The position numbers and the translations under genes were made by a program. This document shows, one piece after another, positions 17,523 through 26,118 of a stretch of 64,000 bases of DNA; the stretch's first letter is position 1; the number at the start of each line of letters is the position of its first letter. Below the pieces are notes generated by a model, which saw only the letters and a program-made list of their open reading frames with translations, searched no databases and was not told the origin of the DNA. Source of the DNA: Paraburkholderia solitsugae (GTDB lineage: Bacteria; Pseudomonadota; Gammaproteobacteria; Burkholderiales; Burkholderiaceae); assembly GCF_013177695.1 (NCBI RefSeq), contig NZ_WOEY01000018.1, forward strand, positions 62,001 to 126,000, written 5' to 3'.

Positions 17523-19079
17523 ATGTCCACCACTACCGCTCAACGCACGACCTCGGCAACAGGCGCTGCGAACGTCGGCTACCGGACGCTCTGGCGCTGG
17601 CACTTTTACGCGGGCCTCTTTGTGATGCCGTTTCTGGTGGTGCTTGCGATCACCGGCACGCTGTATTGCTTCCAGCCGCAAATCGAACCGATGCTTTACC
17701 CGCACCGCTTGATCGTCGAACCGCAAGCCACACCGAGGCTGACTGAAGACACCTTGCTTGCCAAAGCCCGCGCAGCGATGCCGGCCGATGCGCGCGCGGT
17801 GACGGCCCCGATCGCGAGCGCACAGGATCGCAGCACCGAGTTCATCTTTCGCCTCGCCGACGGCGAAAAACAGAGTGTCTATCTGAACCCGTACAGCGGC
17901 GAAGTATTGGGCACGCTGAGCGTCGAGCACCGTTTCATGCAAGTGGACCGCATGCTTCACCGCAAGCTGCTGCTCGGCAAACCAGGCGAGTTGCTGATGG
18001 AGTTGGCCGCGTGCTGGACGCTGGTGATGATCGGCACCGGCATTGCACTCTGGTGGCCGCGCGAGAAAACCACCGCACGCGCGGCACTGGTGCCACGTTT
18101 CTCGCTACAAGGTCGCGCGCTGTGGAAGAACCTGCACGCCGTGATGGGTATCTGGCTCGCGCTCGGCGCACTCGTATTCGTGCTGAGCGGTCTGCCGTGG
18201 ACGGGTTCATGGGGTAAGCAGTTCAAGGCGCTCGCGACCGCCGCGAATCTTGGCGCGCCGCCGGGATCGTGGGGCGGCTTGCCGTTGCGCTCTGTACTGC
18301 CAGGCATGCGCGCCGGCGACCATGCGGGCACTGTGAATACAAGCACCGAAACGCAATCGGCACACGGCACCCACGCATCAAACGATAAGCACGACGCGCA
18401 CGCTAGCCACGATGAGCGCGGTGAACACGCTGAGCACAGCGCGCACGAAGCGAACATGGACTCGATGCCTGGCATGGTCATGGACGACCTGCCATTGCCG
18501 CTCACACCATGGGCGGTCGGCAACATCCCCGTGCCGCAATCCGCCGATGCGCACGCGGCGCAGGCGCTGCCGCTCGGACGCATCGTTGCGCTCGTCGCCT
18601 CGCTCGGCGTCTCGAGCGGTTACGACATCGTGCTGCCCACCTCCGCTACGGGCGTCTACACCGTCTCGTACTTTCCCGCCGACCCGAAAGACGAGCGCAC
18701 GCTGTACATCGACCAATACAGTGGCGCGGTGCTGAAAGACATCCGCTACGGCGACTACGGCGCGGTGTCGAAGGCGGTGTCGTACGGCACGTCCTTGCAT
18801 ATGGGCCGCTATTTCGGCGTCGCCAATCAGATTCTCTGCGCCGCGATTTCGCTAGGGCTGGCGGGGATGGCGGTGACCGGCTGCGTGATGTGGTGGAAAC
18901 GGCGGCCGCAGCGCTCGCTCGGCGCCCCCTCGCGTGAGCGCGCCGCGCCGCCGATGCGTGGCTGGAAAATCGGCCTCGTTCTGCTCGGCATCGCCTTCCC
19001 ATTGATGAGCGCCACGCTGCTCGCGGTGTGGCTCGCCGACCGCACGTTTTTTGGCCGCGCCACGCGGCAACCTGCTTAG
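17523..19079 (+). CDS. PepSY-associated membrane protein with His/Met-rich loop
   Basis: 518 residues, PepSY_TM (PiuB-like) family. Membrane helices at about 25-48, 160-180, 203-222, 438-458 and 480-505, with the family start [23 protein letters not shown]. Between helices 3 and 4 the periplasmic region carries a cluster of about 12 His residues (roughly residues 278-310), followed by [11 protein letters not shown], a likely copper-binding stretch. Family members are linked to metal reduction or transfer at the inner membrane. The gene follows the TonB receptor by 142 bp and precedes a PCuAC chaperone, so it may pass or reduce imported copper. AGGAGG precedes the start. Confidence 0.85.
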   Translation: MSTTTAQRTTSATGAANVGYRTLWRWHFYAGLFVMPFLVVLAITGTLYCFQPQIEPMLYPHRLIVEPQATPRLTEDTLLAKARAAMPADARAVTAPIASAQDRSTEFIFRLADGEKQSVYLNPYSGEVLGTLSVEHRFMQVDRMLHRKLLLGKPGELLMELAACWTLVMIGTGIALWWPREKTTARAALVPRFSLQGRALWKNLHAVMGIWLALGALVFVLSGLPWTGSWGKQFKALATAANLGAPPGSWGGLPLRSVLPGMRAGDHAGTVNTSTETQSAHGTHASNDKHDAHASHDERGEHAEHSAHEANMDSMPGMVMDDLPLPLTPWAVGNIPVPQSADAHAAQALPLGRIVALVASLGVSSGYDIVLPTSATGVYTVSYFPADPKDERTLYIDQYSGAVLKDIRYGDYGAVSKAVSYGTSLHMGRYFGVANQILCAAISLGLAGMAVTGCVMWWKRRPQRSLGAPSRERAAPPMRGWKIGLVLLGIAFPLMSATLLAVWLADRTFFGRATRQPA

Positions 19080-19154
19080 GCAAAGCGCTTAGGCAGCCCG
19101 CTTATGCAATCCACTTAACGCTTCATTCCCGCTGTCAAAACCAAGGAGCACCTC

Positions 19155-19604
19155 ATGAAGACATCACGCAACCTTCTACTCGCCGCCTTGCTGTGCGGAT
19201 CGTCCATTCATGCGTTGGCGGCCGCCGCGGCAACCGCGAGCGTATCGGACTGCTGGATCCGCGCATTGCCGGGCGATCTGCCATCGGGCGGCTATTTCAA
19301 GGCAAGCAATTCCGGCGACCAACCGGTCAATCTCGTCGGTGTCGGCTCCGACGCTTTCGGCATGGCCATGCTGCATCAGACGCAAAGCCAGGGCAGCATG
19401 TCGTCGATGGCAATGGTCGATCAGGTGGCGGTGCCCGCGCACGGTTCGCTCGTCTTTGCGCCGGGCAACTATCACGTAATGCTGGAGCATCCGAAACAAC
19501 CGCTCCAGATCGGCACAACGATCCCGCTGACGTTCTCGTTCAGCGACGGCGAAAAAGTCACCGCCGCTTGCGCCGTGAAAAGCGCAGGTACGATGAGCCA
19601 GTAA
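19155..19604 (+). CDS. periplasmic copper chaperone, PCuAC family
   Basis: 149 residues with a signal peptide cut near residue 23. The mature protein keeps the complete copper-site signature H-X10-M-X21-H-X-M: His in MLHQTQ, Met in SSMAM, and the NYHVM pair. This binds Cu(I) and hands it to the CuA site of cytochrome oxidase in characterised members. GGAG precedes the start. It is 75 bp after the PepSY gene, apparently the same transcript, and just upstream of the bufferin promoter. Confidence 0.9.
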   Translation: MKTSRNLLLAALLCGSSIHALAAAAATASVSDCWIRALPGDLPSGGYFKASNSGDQPVNLVGVGSDAFGMAMLHQTQSQGSMSSMAMVDQVAVPAHGSLVFAPGNYHVMLEHPKQPLQIGTTIPLTFSFSDGEKVTAACAVKSAGTMSQ

Positions 19605-19609
19605 CATAC

Positions 19610-19637
19610 TGGACAGGCAATGTCGCAAGCCTAAAAT
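19610..19637 (+). promoter_or_regulatory. candidate sigma-70-type promoter for bufABC
   Basis: TGGACA at 19610-19615 and TAAAAT at 19632-19637 with a 16-base spacer, five of six matches to each consensus hexamer. It begins just after the PCuAC stop codon and lies about 120 bp before bufA, so the bufferin genes may be transcribed separately from the import genes. Confidence 0.45.
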
Positions 19638-19759
19638 CGGTTTACACATGGTCCCGGTGCGGCGAATCAAGCACAACGCATCCGCCCCAAGGCAGCCCAT
19701 GGCGGAACGACGGTCGAAATGGTGCGGCGATCCACCGCCGCTTACTCAGGAGATGCAAG

Positions 19760-20023
19760 ATGAACTCGAAACTTAGCCGCCCGGCCTTGATCGCCGCGGC
19801 CCTCGCAGGACTCGCGGCCGCCGGCATCGGCGCCGCGCATGCTGACGACAAGGTTCAATGTTTTGGCATCGCCAAGGCCGGTCAGAACGACTGCGCGAGC
19901 AAGACTGGTGTGCATGACTGCGCCGGGGAAGCCAAGGTCGACAACGATAAAGGCGACTTCAAAACCGTCCCGAAAGGAACCTGCGAGAAGATGGGCGGCA
20001 AGATCGACGAACAGCATTCCTGA
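19760..20023 (+). CDS. bufA: bufferin precursor (DUF2282, BufA1-like)
   Basis: 87-residue precursor with a signal peptide ending at AHA (residue 27). The mature part has the DUF2282 pattern: [17 protein letters not shown], then [29 protein letters not shown]. Four Cys (34, 45, 54, 75) are in the family-typical positions. Proteins of this type are now known as bufferins: exported ribosomally made peptides whose Cys residues are modified by a DUF692 enzyme with a DUF2063 partner, and which bind copper. Both partner genes follow immediately. CAGGAG precedes the start. The modification in this organism is inferred. Confidence 0.87.
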   Translation: MNSKLSRPALIAAALAGLAAAGIGAAHADDKVQCFGIAKAGQNDCASKTGVHDCAGEAKVDNDKGDFKTVPKGTCEKMGGKIDEQHS

Positions 20024-20060
20024 TGCCAAAGCGGCGTTCCAGCGCTACTCGAGGCCTTTG

Positions 20061-20957
20061 ATGCATCCGTTCGCCCCTTCCGCCGGCGCGCCGCCGGGCA
20101 TCGGTATCGGGTTGCGCCATGCCCACTACCGCGACTTCCTCAGCGCCACGCCGGCGCTCGACTGGGTCGAGGTGCACAGTGAAAACTATTTCGGCGACGG
20201 TGGCTTTGACCTGCATGTGCTCGACACCGTGCGACGCGACCTGCCCGTCAGTTTGCATGGGGTCGGTCTCGGCCTTGGCTCGGCGAATCCACTCGACCTC
20301 GATCACGTCGCGAAGCTCAAACGTCTAATCAAGCGGATCGAGCCGGCTGTCGTCTCTGAACACCTTTGCTGGGGCGCGACGTCAACCGGCCATCTGAACG
20401 ATCTTTTGCCGATGCCCTTGACCAAGGCGGCGCTCGCGCTGCTCGCTTCGCGTGTCAGCGAATTGCAGGACGCGCTGGGCCGGCCGGTTCTGCTGGAAAA
20501 CGTCTCCACCTACGTTCGATTCCGCGACGATCAGTACGGCGAGACGGCATTCCTTACCGAGCTCGCATCCCGCACGGGTTGCTGCGTATTGCTCGACGTG
20601 AACAACCTGTATGTGAACCAGTGCAATCATGGAGAGGACGCCATCGCGGCCATGAACGCGCTGGCGATCGGCACGATTGGCGAGATTCATCTTGCGGGCC
20701 ATCGCGTGACGGACATCGCCGTTATCGACGATCACGGCTCGCGTGTCGCCAACGAAGTCTGGGCGCTTTACGAATACGCACTCCAGCGGTTCGGCACGAT
20801 ACCGGCACTGATCGAGTGGGATACCGATATACCGGCGTTAAGCGTCGTGTTCGATGAAGCCGGCCGCGCCCGTGATATTCAGGCAACCGTTCACGCCAGG
20901 CGATCGGCCCTCCCCCCTTCGACTCAACACGGCGCCAGCGATGCTCACACCGCTTGA
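20061..20957 (+). CDS. bufB: multinuclear non-heme iron oxidase (DUF692), bufferin-modifying
   Basis: 298 residues, TIM-barrel enzyme of the MNIO family. The expected iron-ligand and active-site residues are all visible: HSEN (39-42), SLHGVGL (His66), SEHLCW (His101), LLENV (Glu146, Asn147), LLDVNN (Asp179), GEIHLAGH (Glu208, His210, His214) and LIEWDTDIP (Glu252). These enzymes use O2 and iron to convert Cys side chains of precursor peptides into heterocycles. It starts 37 bp after bufA with GAGG before the ATG, and overlaps bufC by 17 bp, so the three are translated together. Confidence 0.9.
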   Translation: MHPFAPSAGAPPGIGIGLRHAHYRDFLSATPALDWVEVHSENYFGDGGFDLHVLDTVRRDLPVSLHGVGLGLGSANPLDLDHVAKLKRLIKRIEPAVVSEHLCWGATSTGHLNDLLPMPLTKAALALLASRVSELQDALGRPVLLENVSTYVRFRDDQYGETAFLTELASRTGCCVLLDVNNLYVNQCNHGEDAIAAMNALAIGTIGEIHLAGHRVTDIAVIDDHGSRVANEVWALYEYALQRFGTIPALIEWDTDIPALSVVFDEAGRARDIQATVHARRSALPPSTQHGASDAHTA

Positions 20958-21852
20958 GTCACTGCAGCGCATGTTTGCCGAATCGCTGGAGGGCGAAGAG
21001 CTACCGGTACTTTCGCAGCTGCAATGCCCGGCGCGCGAAGCCGATCACGCGCAAGCTCACGGCGACAGCCCTGCATGTGCCACTGAACAAGCCCCCTGCG
21101 CGAACGGCAACGGCAGCGGCAGCGGCAGCGGCAACGAACTCGAAGACAACCTGCGCCAACGCGTCGCCCTCTACCGGAGCAGCGTTCGCGCCAATCGGCG
21201 GACTGCACTCGCGAGCGCCTATCCCGTCTTGCTGGCGCTGGTCGGCGAGGCCTACTTCGATGCGCTATCAGTGGCTTACGCGCGAGCGCACCCATCGCAG
21301 AGCGGCGACCTCAATCGCTTCGGCGCTGCGATACCGGCCTTCATCGAAACCTACGAACAGGCCCCCCGCTTCCGCTATTTCGCCGACCTCGCGCGTCTCG
21401 AATGGTCGCTGCATCTGGCCTACTTTGCCGCGGACGCCAAGGTGCTCACGCAACCGGAATGGGCCGCCCTCCGCCCCGAAGACCTGCTCGACGCAAAACT
21501 GGCCGTGCATCCCGCCTGCGCGCTCATCGTCTCGCGCTATGCGGTCGCCGAGATCTGGTCCGCGCATCAGCCGGGAGGCTCTTTTCCGGTCGATCTCGAC
21601 TCACCGACCTATGCACTGGTCGTGCGCCCCCAATGGCAACCGTACGTACTCGTTCAATGCACCGCCGCGCATGCGGCTTTCGATGCGTTGCAGCGCGGAG
21701 CAACGCTCAATGAAGCGCTCGACCTGGCATTCGCAATCGATGCCGAATTCGATTTCACGTCCCAATTGCGCGCGTGGATCACGGCCTCGGCAATTACAGG
21801 CCTCCAGCCCGCTACGCAGACCGCCGAACATAGGGTTGCACCGGCACCCTAA
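20941..21852 (+). CDS. bufC: bufferin biosynthesis partner protein (DUF2063)
   Basis: 303 residues. N-terminal DUF2063 domain, with [58 protein letters not shown], followed by the [24 protein letters not shown] segment and a C-terminal wing domain. DUF2063 proteins present the precursor peptide to the DUF692 enzyme. An unusual insert of about 40 residues before the first conserved helix ends in a Gly/Ser/Asn linker ([11 protein letters not shown]), encoded by a short AGCGGC repeat. The start at 20941 overlaps the end of bufB; an earlier ATG at 20854 would add an out-of-family leader. Confidence 0.85.
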   Translation: MLTPLESLQRMFAESLEGEELPVLSQLQCPAREADHAQAHGDSPACATEQAPCANGNGSGSGSGNELEDNLRQRVALYRSSVRANRRTALASAYPVLLALVGEAYFDALSVAYARAHPSQSGDLNRFGAAIPAFIETYEQAPRFRYFADLARLEWSLHLAYFAADAKVLTQPEWAALRPEDLLDAKLAVHPACALIVSRYAVAEIWSAHQPGGSFPVDLDSPTYALVVRPQWQPYVLVQCTAAHAAFDALQRGATLNEALDLAFAIDAEFDFTSQLRAWITASAITGLQPATQTAEHRVAPAP

Positions 21853-21975
21853 CGACCTGCCGATGCTGTCCATTCAGCGGGTTGTCGATTGCATTCGACA
21901 ACCCGCCTGGGCGCGTGACATTCAACCGTGGTGGTGCTGAACGGACCGTCAAAGGCTTGCTGTGACGCACTGACC

Positions 21976-22175
21976 GCCTCACCGCCTAGTCGCCTTCCCG
22001 CCTTGTTGGCTTCCCGCCTTGTTGCCTTCCCGCCTTGCTGCCTTGCTGCCTTGCTGCCTTGCTGCCTTGCTGCCTCACCGCTTTGCCGCCTCACCGCTTT
22101 GCCGCTTTGCCGCTTTGCCGCTTTGCCGCTTTGCCGCCTCACCGCTTTGCCGCTTTGCCGCTTTGCCGCCATTGC
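21976..22175. repeat. 25-copy tandem octamer repeat
   Basis: Exactly 200 bases read as 25 successive octamers. They begin with variants (GCCTCACC, GCCTTCCC, GCCTTGTT), then have five GCCTTGCT in a row, then nine GCTTTGCC interspersed with GCCTCACC. The block 22032-22167 (17 units) contains only three octamer types. It lies between bufC and the deoR operator region. Because 8 is not a multiple of 3 it opens long frames on both strands that encode repetitive peptides; I do not regard these as genes. Confidence 0.9.
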
Positions 22176-22182
22176 ACATTCC

Positions 22183-22233
22183 GCTCGTTTATGATAACTT
22201 TTGCTCGATTATGATAGTTTTGCAATCGAGCAA
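22183..22233 (+). promoter_or_regulatory. direct and inverted repeats before the DeoR gene (operator candidate)
   Basis: GCTCGTTTATGATAACTTTT (22183-22202) is followed head-to-tail by GCTCGATTATGATAGTTTTG (22203-22222), matching at 17 of 20 positions. Overlapping this, TTGCTCGATT (22201-22210) and AATCGAGCAA (22224-22233) form a perfect 10-bp inverted repeat. TATGAT occurs twice as a possible -10. The block ends nine bases before the DeoR-family start codon, so autoregulation is likely. Confidence 0.65.
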
Positions 22234-22242
22234 GGTGAAGTC

Positions 22243-23037
22243 ATGCAACGAACGCGACAGGATGCGATGGACGGGCTTCTGCCCGAGGAACGGGAACAGC
22301 TGATTCTGGAACGGCTACGGGCGCAGGGCCGCGTATTGGCGTCCGAACTCGCGGCTGAACTCCAGACATCCGAACACACGGTTCGCCGTCACTTGCGCGA
22401 GCTGGCCGATCAGGGCCATTGCAAACGCGTCTATGGCGGCGCCCTGCTGATCTCGCCTTCCGCCAAAAGCGCAGCGGTCCGCATGCACGAAGCCGTGGAC
22501 CGCAAGGCCTGTCTCGCCACCACCGCTGCGTCGATCGTCCGGCCAAAGCAGATCATTTTGCTGGACGCCGGGTCGACCAACGTCGCGATTGCCGCGGCTT
22601 TGCCGGACAACGCGGATCTCACCGTCGTGACGAACTCGCCTGAGGCGTGCGCGCGGCTCCTGAACCGGCCGGGGTTCGACATCATTCTCATCGGCGGGCG
22701 CATCGCTCAGCACGCAGCCGGCTCGACCGGCGCCACGGCCTTGCTGCAGATCCAGCAGATCAAGCCCGACCTGTGCTTCCTGGGCGCGTGCGCGTTCGAT
22801 CCAGACGAAGGGGTCGCCGCCTTCGAGGCCGAAGACGCTGAACTCAAGCGCGCGATGGTCAAAGCCAGCAGCCAGATCGCCATTGCCCTGACATCGGAAA
22901 AGCTGATGACCGCCGCGCCGTTTTTCGTGGCGCCAGCTGACGCCGTGGACTACCTGTTCGTCGAAGCGGATGTGACAGCCGAGCGGCGCGCCCGGCTCGA
23001 ATCGGTCTGCGACAACGTGATGGTGGCGCGCTCATGA
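22243..23037 (+). CDS. DeoR-family transcriptional regulator
   Basis: 264 residues. N-terminal DeoR helix-turn-helix (about 15-65: RVLASELAAELQTSEHTVRRHLRELADQGHCKRVYGGALL) and a C-terminal sugar-phosphate-sensing domain (DeoRC) with LDAGSTNVAIAAALP and the FDIILIGGRI segment. The start at 22243 follows AAGGTGA; a TTG at 22201 lies inside the operator repeats. The gene overlaps the MFS transporter by four bases (ATGA), so the pair form one operon. The effector is probably a phosphorylated sugar or related metabolite. Confidence 0.9.
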   Translation: MQRTRQDAMDGLLPEEREQLILERLRAQGRVLASELAAELQTSEHTVRRHLRELADQGHCKRVYGGALLISPSAKSAAVRMHEAVDRKACLATTAASIVRPKQIILLDAGSTNVAIAAALPDNADLTVVTNSPEACARLLNRPGFDIILIGGRIAQHAAGSTGATALLQIQQIKPDLCFLGACAFDPDEGVAAFEAEDAELKRAMVKASSQIAIALTSEKLMTAAPFFVAPADAVDYLFVEADVTAERRARLESVCDNVMVARS

Positions 23038-24212
23038 AGTCACTCGCTCAACCGGTCAGTACGCCGTTCATGAAGCCGCTCAAGGAACGTGTGGCCACCC
23101 TCGGGGTGTTTCTCGCCAACGGCTTCGGGATCGGCGCCTGGGCGGTCGAGGTGCCGCGCATCAAGGAAAGCCTGTCCCTCAGCGACGCCTCGTTAGGCAT
23201 CGCATTGTTCGCGTTTGCGCTGGGGGCCATCGTCGCGATGCCGCTGGCGGGCCAGTTGGCGCCGCGCTTCGGCAGCGGCCGGGCCACCGCGCTGCTCAGC
23301 GCGGCGTTTGTCGTGGCGCTGCCGTTCCCCGCCTTCGCGCCGAACCTGGCAACGCTGTGCATCGCGCTCCTCGCACTTGGCGCGGCGAACGGCGCGCTCG
23401 ACGTGTCGATGAACGGCCACGCCAGCACGATCGAAACGCAATGGAAGTCGCCGATCATGTCGTCGTTTCACGCGTCCTGGAGTGCGGGCGGCCTGCTCGG
23501 CGCGGCAACCGGCGCCATGCTCCAGAAAGGCGGCATCGGCGTGATCGGCGGTCTCGTCCTGCCAGACGTGTTCATCGCCGTCCTCATGGTCGCTGCCGCA
23601 GCGCTCGCGTTGCGCGATCTCGGTCCCCGGGTGGCCGCCTCCTCCAATGGATTTGCGTGGCCCACTGCCGGTGTGATGAAACTGGCGATGCTCGCGTTCC
23701 TGTGCATGCTGGTGGAAGGCGCGGTCGCTGACTGGAGCGCGGTGTACCTGCGCTCGGCCTTAAGCGAAGAGGCCAGTGTCGCCGCCGTCGGCTATTCCGC
23801 GTTCGCATTCTCAATGGCCGCCTGCCGCCTTGTCGGCGACGTCTCCGTGCGACGCTTCGGCTCGAGCAAGGTAGTCGGCCTCGGCGGTCTGCTGGCGGTG
23901 GCCGGGTTCGCGCTGGTGTTGAGCCTGCCGACCGTGTTCACGGCTTGCGCGGGCTTCGCGATGGTCGGCGTCGGCCTCGCGAATATCGTTCCTGTCATTT
24001 TCAGTGCGGCGGGCCGCTCCACCGTCACGCCGGCTGTCGGCGTGTCGATGGCGGCCACGGCGGGCTATGCCGGTTTCCTGATCGGCCCGCCCCTGATCGG
24101 ATTCGGCGCGGGCTTGCTCAGCTTGCGCCTTGCGTTATGCGTGCTCGTCGTGGCGACCCTGATCGTTTGCCTGCTGGGCGGCAAAGCGGTGCGCAGCGCG
24201 AGGCTGGCCTAG
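23034..24212 (+). CDS. MFS transporter (YbjJ-like)
   Basis: 392 residues, 12 predicted membrane helices, a compact MFS protein without the large loop. It has the first-helix pattern VFLANGFGIGAWAVEVPRIKESLSLSDASLGIALFAFALGAIVAMPLAGQLAPRFGSG and GALDVSMNGHASTIETQWKSPIMSSFHASWSAGGLLGA, typical of the YbjJ/FucP-like bacterial MFS subgroup. It is translationally coupled to the DeoR gene, suggesting sugar-type uptake or efflux under that regulator. Its last 78 bp overlap the 3' end of the convergent desaturase-family gene. Confidence 0.87.
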   Translation: MKSLAQPVSTPFMKPLKERVATLGVFLANGFGIGAWAVEVPRIKESLSLSDASLGIALFAFALGAIVAMPLAGQLAPRFGSGRATALLSAAFVVALPFPAFAPNLATLCIALLALGAANGALDVSMNGHASTIETQWKSPIMSSFHASWSAGGLLGAATGAMLQKGGIGVIGGLVLPDVFIAVLMVAAAALALRDLGPRVAASSNGFAWPTAGVMKLAMLAFLCMLVEGAVADWSAVYLRSALSEEASVAAVGYSAFAFSMAACRLVGDVSVRRFGSSKVVGLGGLLAVAGFALVLSLPTVFTACAGFAMVGVGLANIVPVIFSAAGRSTVTPAVGVSMAATAGYAGFLIGPPLIGFGAGLLSLRLALCVLVVATLIVCLLGGKAVRSARLA

Positions 24213-25028
24213 ATCACGCCCGGCATGCGAGCGCAGCGGCCAGCTCAGCGCGCCGAGCAGCGAGCGCGGTTGTGCACCGTCGTCCAGACCCGTGGCCGGC
24301 CATTCGTGCTTCGCCGGCACCCATAACGTGCCGAACAGGTGGTCCCACAGCGGCAGCAATTGCGTGAAGTTGTAGTCGAAATGCTCGGCGCGGTTCGAGT
24401 GATGCAGGCGATGGTATTGCGGATTGTTGACCCACGTCGTGAAGCGGCCCAGGTCGACGCGCAGGTTCATATGCGCGAAGTAATTGCCGAACATGAAAAT
24501 GATCGAGGTCACGCCGAAGATCCACGGCTCGACCTTGAACAGCACGCCCGCCACCGGATAAAGCAGGCAGCCCTTGATGAGCACTTCGAACCAGTGATGC
24601 CGGAGCGTCACAGTGACATTGAACTCGGTGGCGCTATGGTGCAGCGAATGCAGCTTCCACAGCACGGGCCATGCATGCTGCAAGCGGTGAAACGCATATT
24701 CGAGCAGATCGAACGTCAATAGCACGACCACGATGGAGGCCAATGCGCCCCATCCCCGCGAGGCCAGCACGACCCAGCCGCCGCCGAGCGCATTGACGAT
24801 CGCGACACTGGTCATCGCCATCAGCGGCCGCATGGCTTCCGCGAGCGCCAGATACAGTGCGGCGTAGACGAGGTTAAAGCGCTTCCCGGCGCGCGATTGC
24901 AATAACTCGGCCGGCCTGGGCCGCTCCAGCACCGCGCCCACGGTCATCATCACCAGAACGAGCGCGTAACCGTGGAGCCAGCGGCTCGCATGGTCCAGCA
25001 GTTCGGCAAATGGGCTCGATGCAAACAT
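24135..25028 (-). CDS. sterol desaturase / fatty acid hydroxylase family protein
   Basis: 297 residues with four to five membrane helices and the di-iron His clusters of the superfamily: HRLQH (HxxxH), HSLHH (HxxHH), and RLHH near the C-terminal side (NPQYHRLHHSNRAEHFDYNF), plus LRHHWFE. It should be an inner-membrane O2-dependent hydroxylase or desaturase acting on a lipid; the substrate is unknown. The final 26 codons are low in family resemblance and overlap the convergent MFS gene by 78 bp, so the natural stop may be a recent extension. Confidence 0.85.
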   Translation of the reverse strand: MFASSPFAELLDHASRWLHGYALVLVMMTVGAVLERPRPAELLQSRAGKRFNLVYAALYLALAEAMRPLMAMTSVAIVNALGGGWVVLASRGWGALASIVVVLLTFDLLEYAFHRLQHAWPVLWKLHSLHHSATEFNVTVTLRHHWFEVLIKGCLLYPVAGVLFKVEPWIFGVTSIIFMFGNYFAHMNLRVDLGRFTTWVNNPQYHRLHHSNRAEHFDYNFTQLLPLWDHLFGTLWVPAKHEWPATGLDDGAQPRSLLGALSWPLRSHAGRDLGQPRAAHRFAAQQANDQGRHDEHA

Positions 25029-25305
25029 GTGATTCCCCGGTCAATACGGTCCGTTCGATCGCTCAGCCACCCGACCTGGCTGCCATGATCGGGAACAGTC
25101 GACCCACGGCCCGGATCGCCGACGGGCTCATCAACACGGCAGGAGGCGTCGGGACAATGAAAAACATCAGAGGAAAGTGCGGCTTTAGCGCGATCTTCGC
25201 AGCCTGTTCCGCGGCGCGCAAGTACCGTTTGGTGCGCAGGTTCTCGGTATAAACACGTAGCGACCGGCATGGCGCGATTCGCCATGCGTTCACGGATCTT
25301 GTCAC

Positions 25306-26022
25306 TCAATATTCCACGAGGATGGTGACGCGGCGATTCGCGGCGCGCGCTGCCGCATCGTCGCCGATGATCAGGGGGAAATTGTCCGCCCTGCCGATGG
25401 CGGCCATTCTGTGAGGTTCGATTCCTTTGTCGGCGAAGAATCGAACCACAGCACCGGCTCGCGCCGACGACAGCTCCCAGTTGGATTCGTATTTCGCGGT
25501 CGATATCGGCACACTGTCCGTGTGTCCCTCGACGAGGATGTTGTTCTTTGACCGGTCGCGCAGCACCCCGGCGATCTGCTCCAACACCCCAGAAGATTCC
25601 GGCAACAAATGCGCGTCGCCCGAGTTGAAGAGCACCTTCGCGTTGATGGCGATTTCCACGCCCTGCGAGGCATTTGAAATCGTAATCTGCCGGTTATCCT
25701 GCAGCGGCGCCAGCAATGAAAGTAGCTGCCGCCTTGCGGCATCCGGCGCGCCAGGCACGGCGACCGGTGTGTGAGCGCTGCCGGCGGCCGACTCCGTTTT
25801 CATCTCATGGCGCTCGAGCATCTTTATTTCGAGCTCCCGGTTTTTCGCCAACTGCAGCACATAAAGCGCAAGGAACAACACCATCAGCGTGGTGACGAGG
25901 TCCGCATAGGAAATCAACCAGCGCCCGGACTGCGCCTCATCATCGCCGTCGCTGCCGTCATCGTGGTGCTGATAGCCGGTTTTGTTTGCGGCGAGGCGCC
26001 GGTTACCCGAAGAAGTGTTCAT
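25306..26022 (-). CDS. MotB-like stator protein (OmpA peptidoglycan-binding domain)
   Basis: 238 residues. After a charged N-terminus there is one membrane helix with the MotB signature RWLISYADLVTTLMVLFLALYVL, including the proton-carrying Asp (residue 41). The C-terminal OmpA-type domain (about 120-238) carries VEGHTDSVPIS and SNWELSSARA, diagnostic for MotB over TolR or Pal. At 238 residues it is shorter than E. coli MotB (308), mainly in the linker. It is the last gene of a three-gene group with the MotA-like and cNMP/FliG-like genes. It may anchor a proton-driven motor or channel to the cell wall. Confidence 0.9.
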   Translation of the reverse strand: MNTSSGNRRLAANKTGYQHHDDGSDGDDEAQSGRWLISYADLVTTLMVLFLALYVLQLAKNRELEIKMLERHEMKTESAAGSAHTPVAVPGAPDAARRQLLSLLAPLQDNRQITISNASQGVEIAINAKVLFNSGDAHLLPESSGVLEQIAGVLRDRSKNNILVEGHTDSVPISTAKYESNWELSSARAGAVVRFFADKGIEPHRMAAIGRADNFPLIIGDDAAARAANRRVTILVEY

Positions 26023-26118
26023 GGTCGAAACGTCTGCTTCCGAATTGCGTTTGAATGGGCGCCTGGCGAGTTTTAGCCAACCGGTCGAGACCGGCTTCGA
26101 GACCCGCTTCGAGACCGG

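Noticed and set aside
21849..22172. Open frames with repeated AAKRQSGK-type peptides
   Set aside because: They are a by-product of the octamer array, which opens several frames on both strands. There is no ribosome binding site or family resemblance.
25029..25305. An 80-residue minus-strand frame directly after the MotB-like gene
   Set aside because: It begins with GTG touching the motB-like stop, but the composition looks non-coding, there is no recognisable family, and a competing plus-strand frame covers the same bases.
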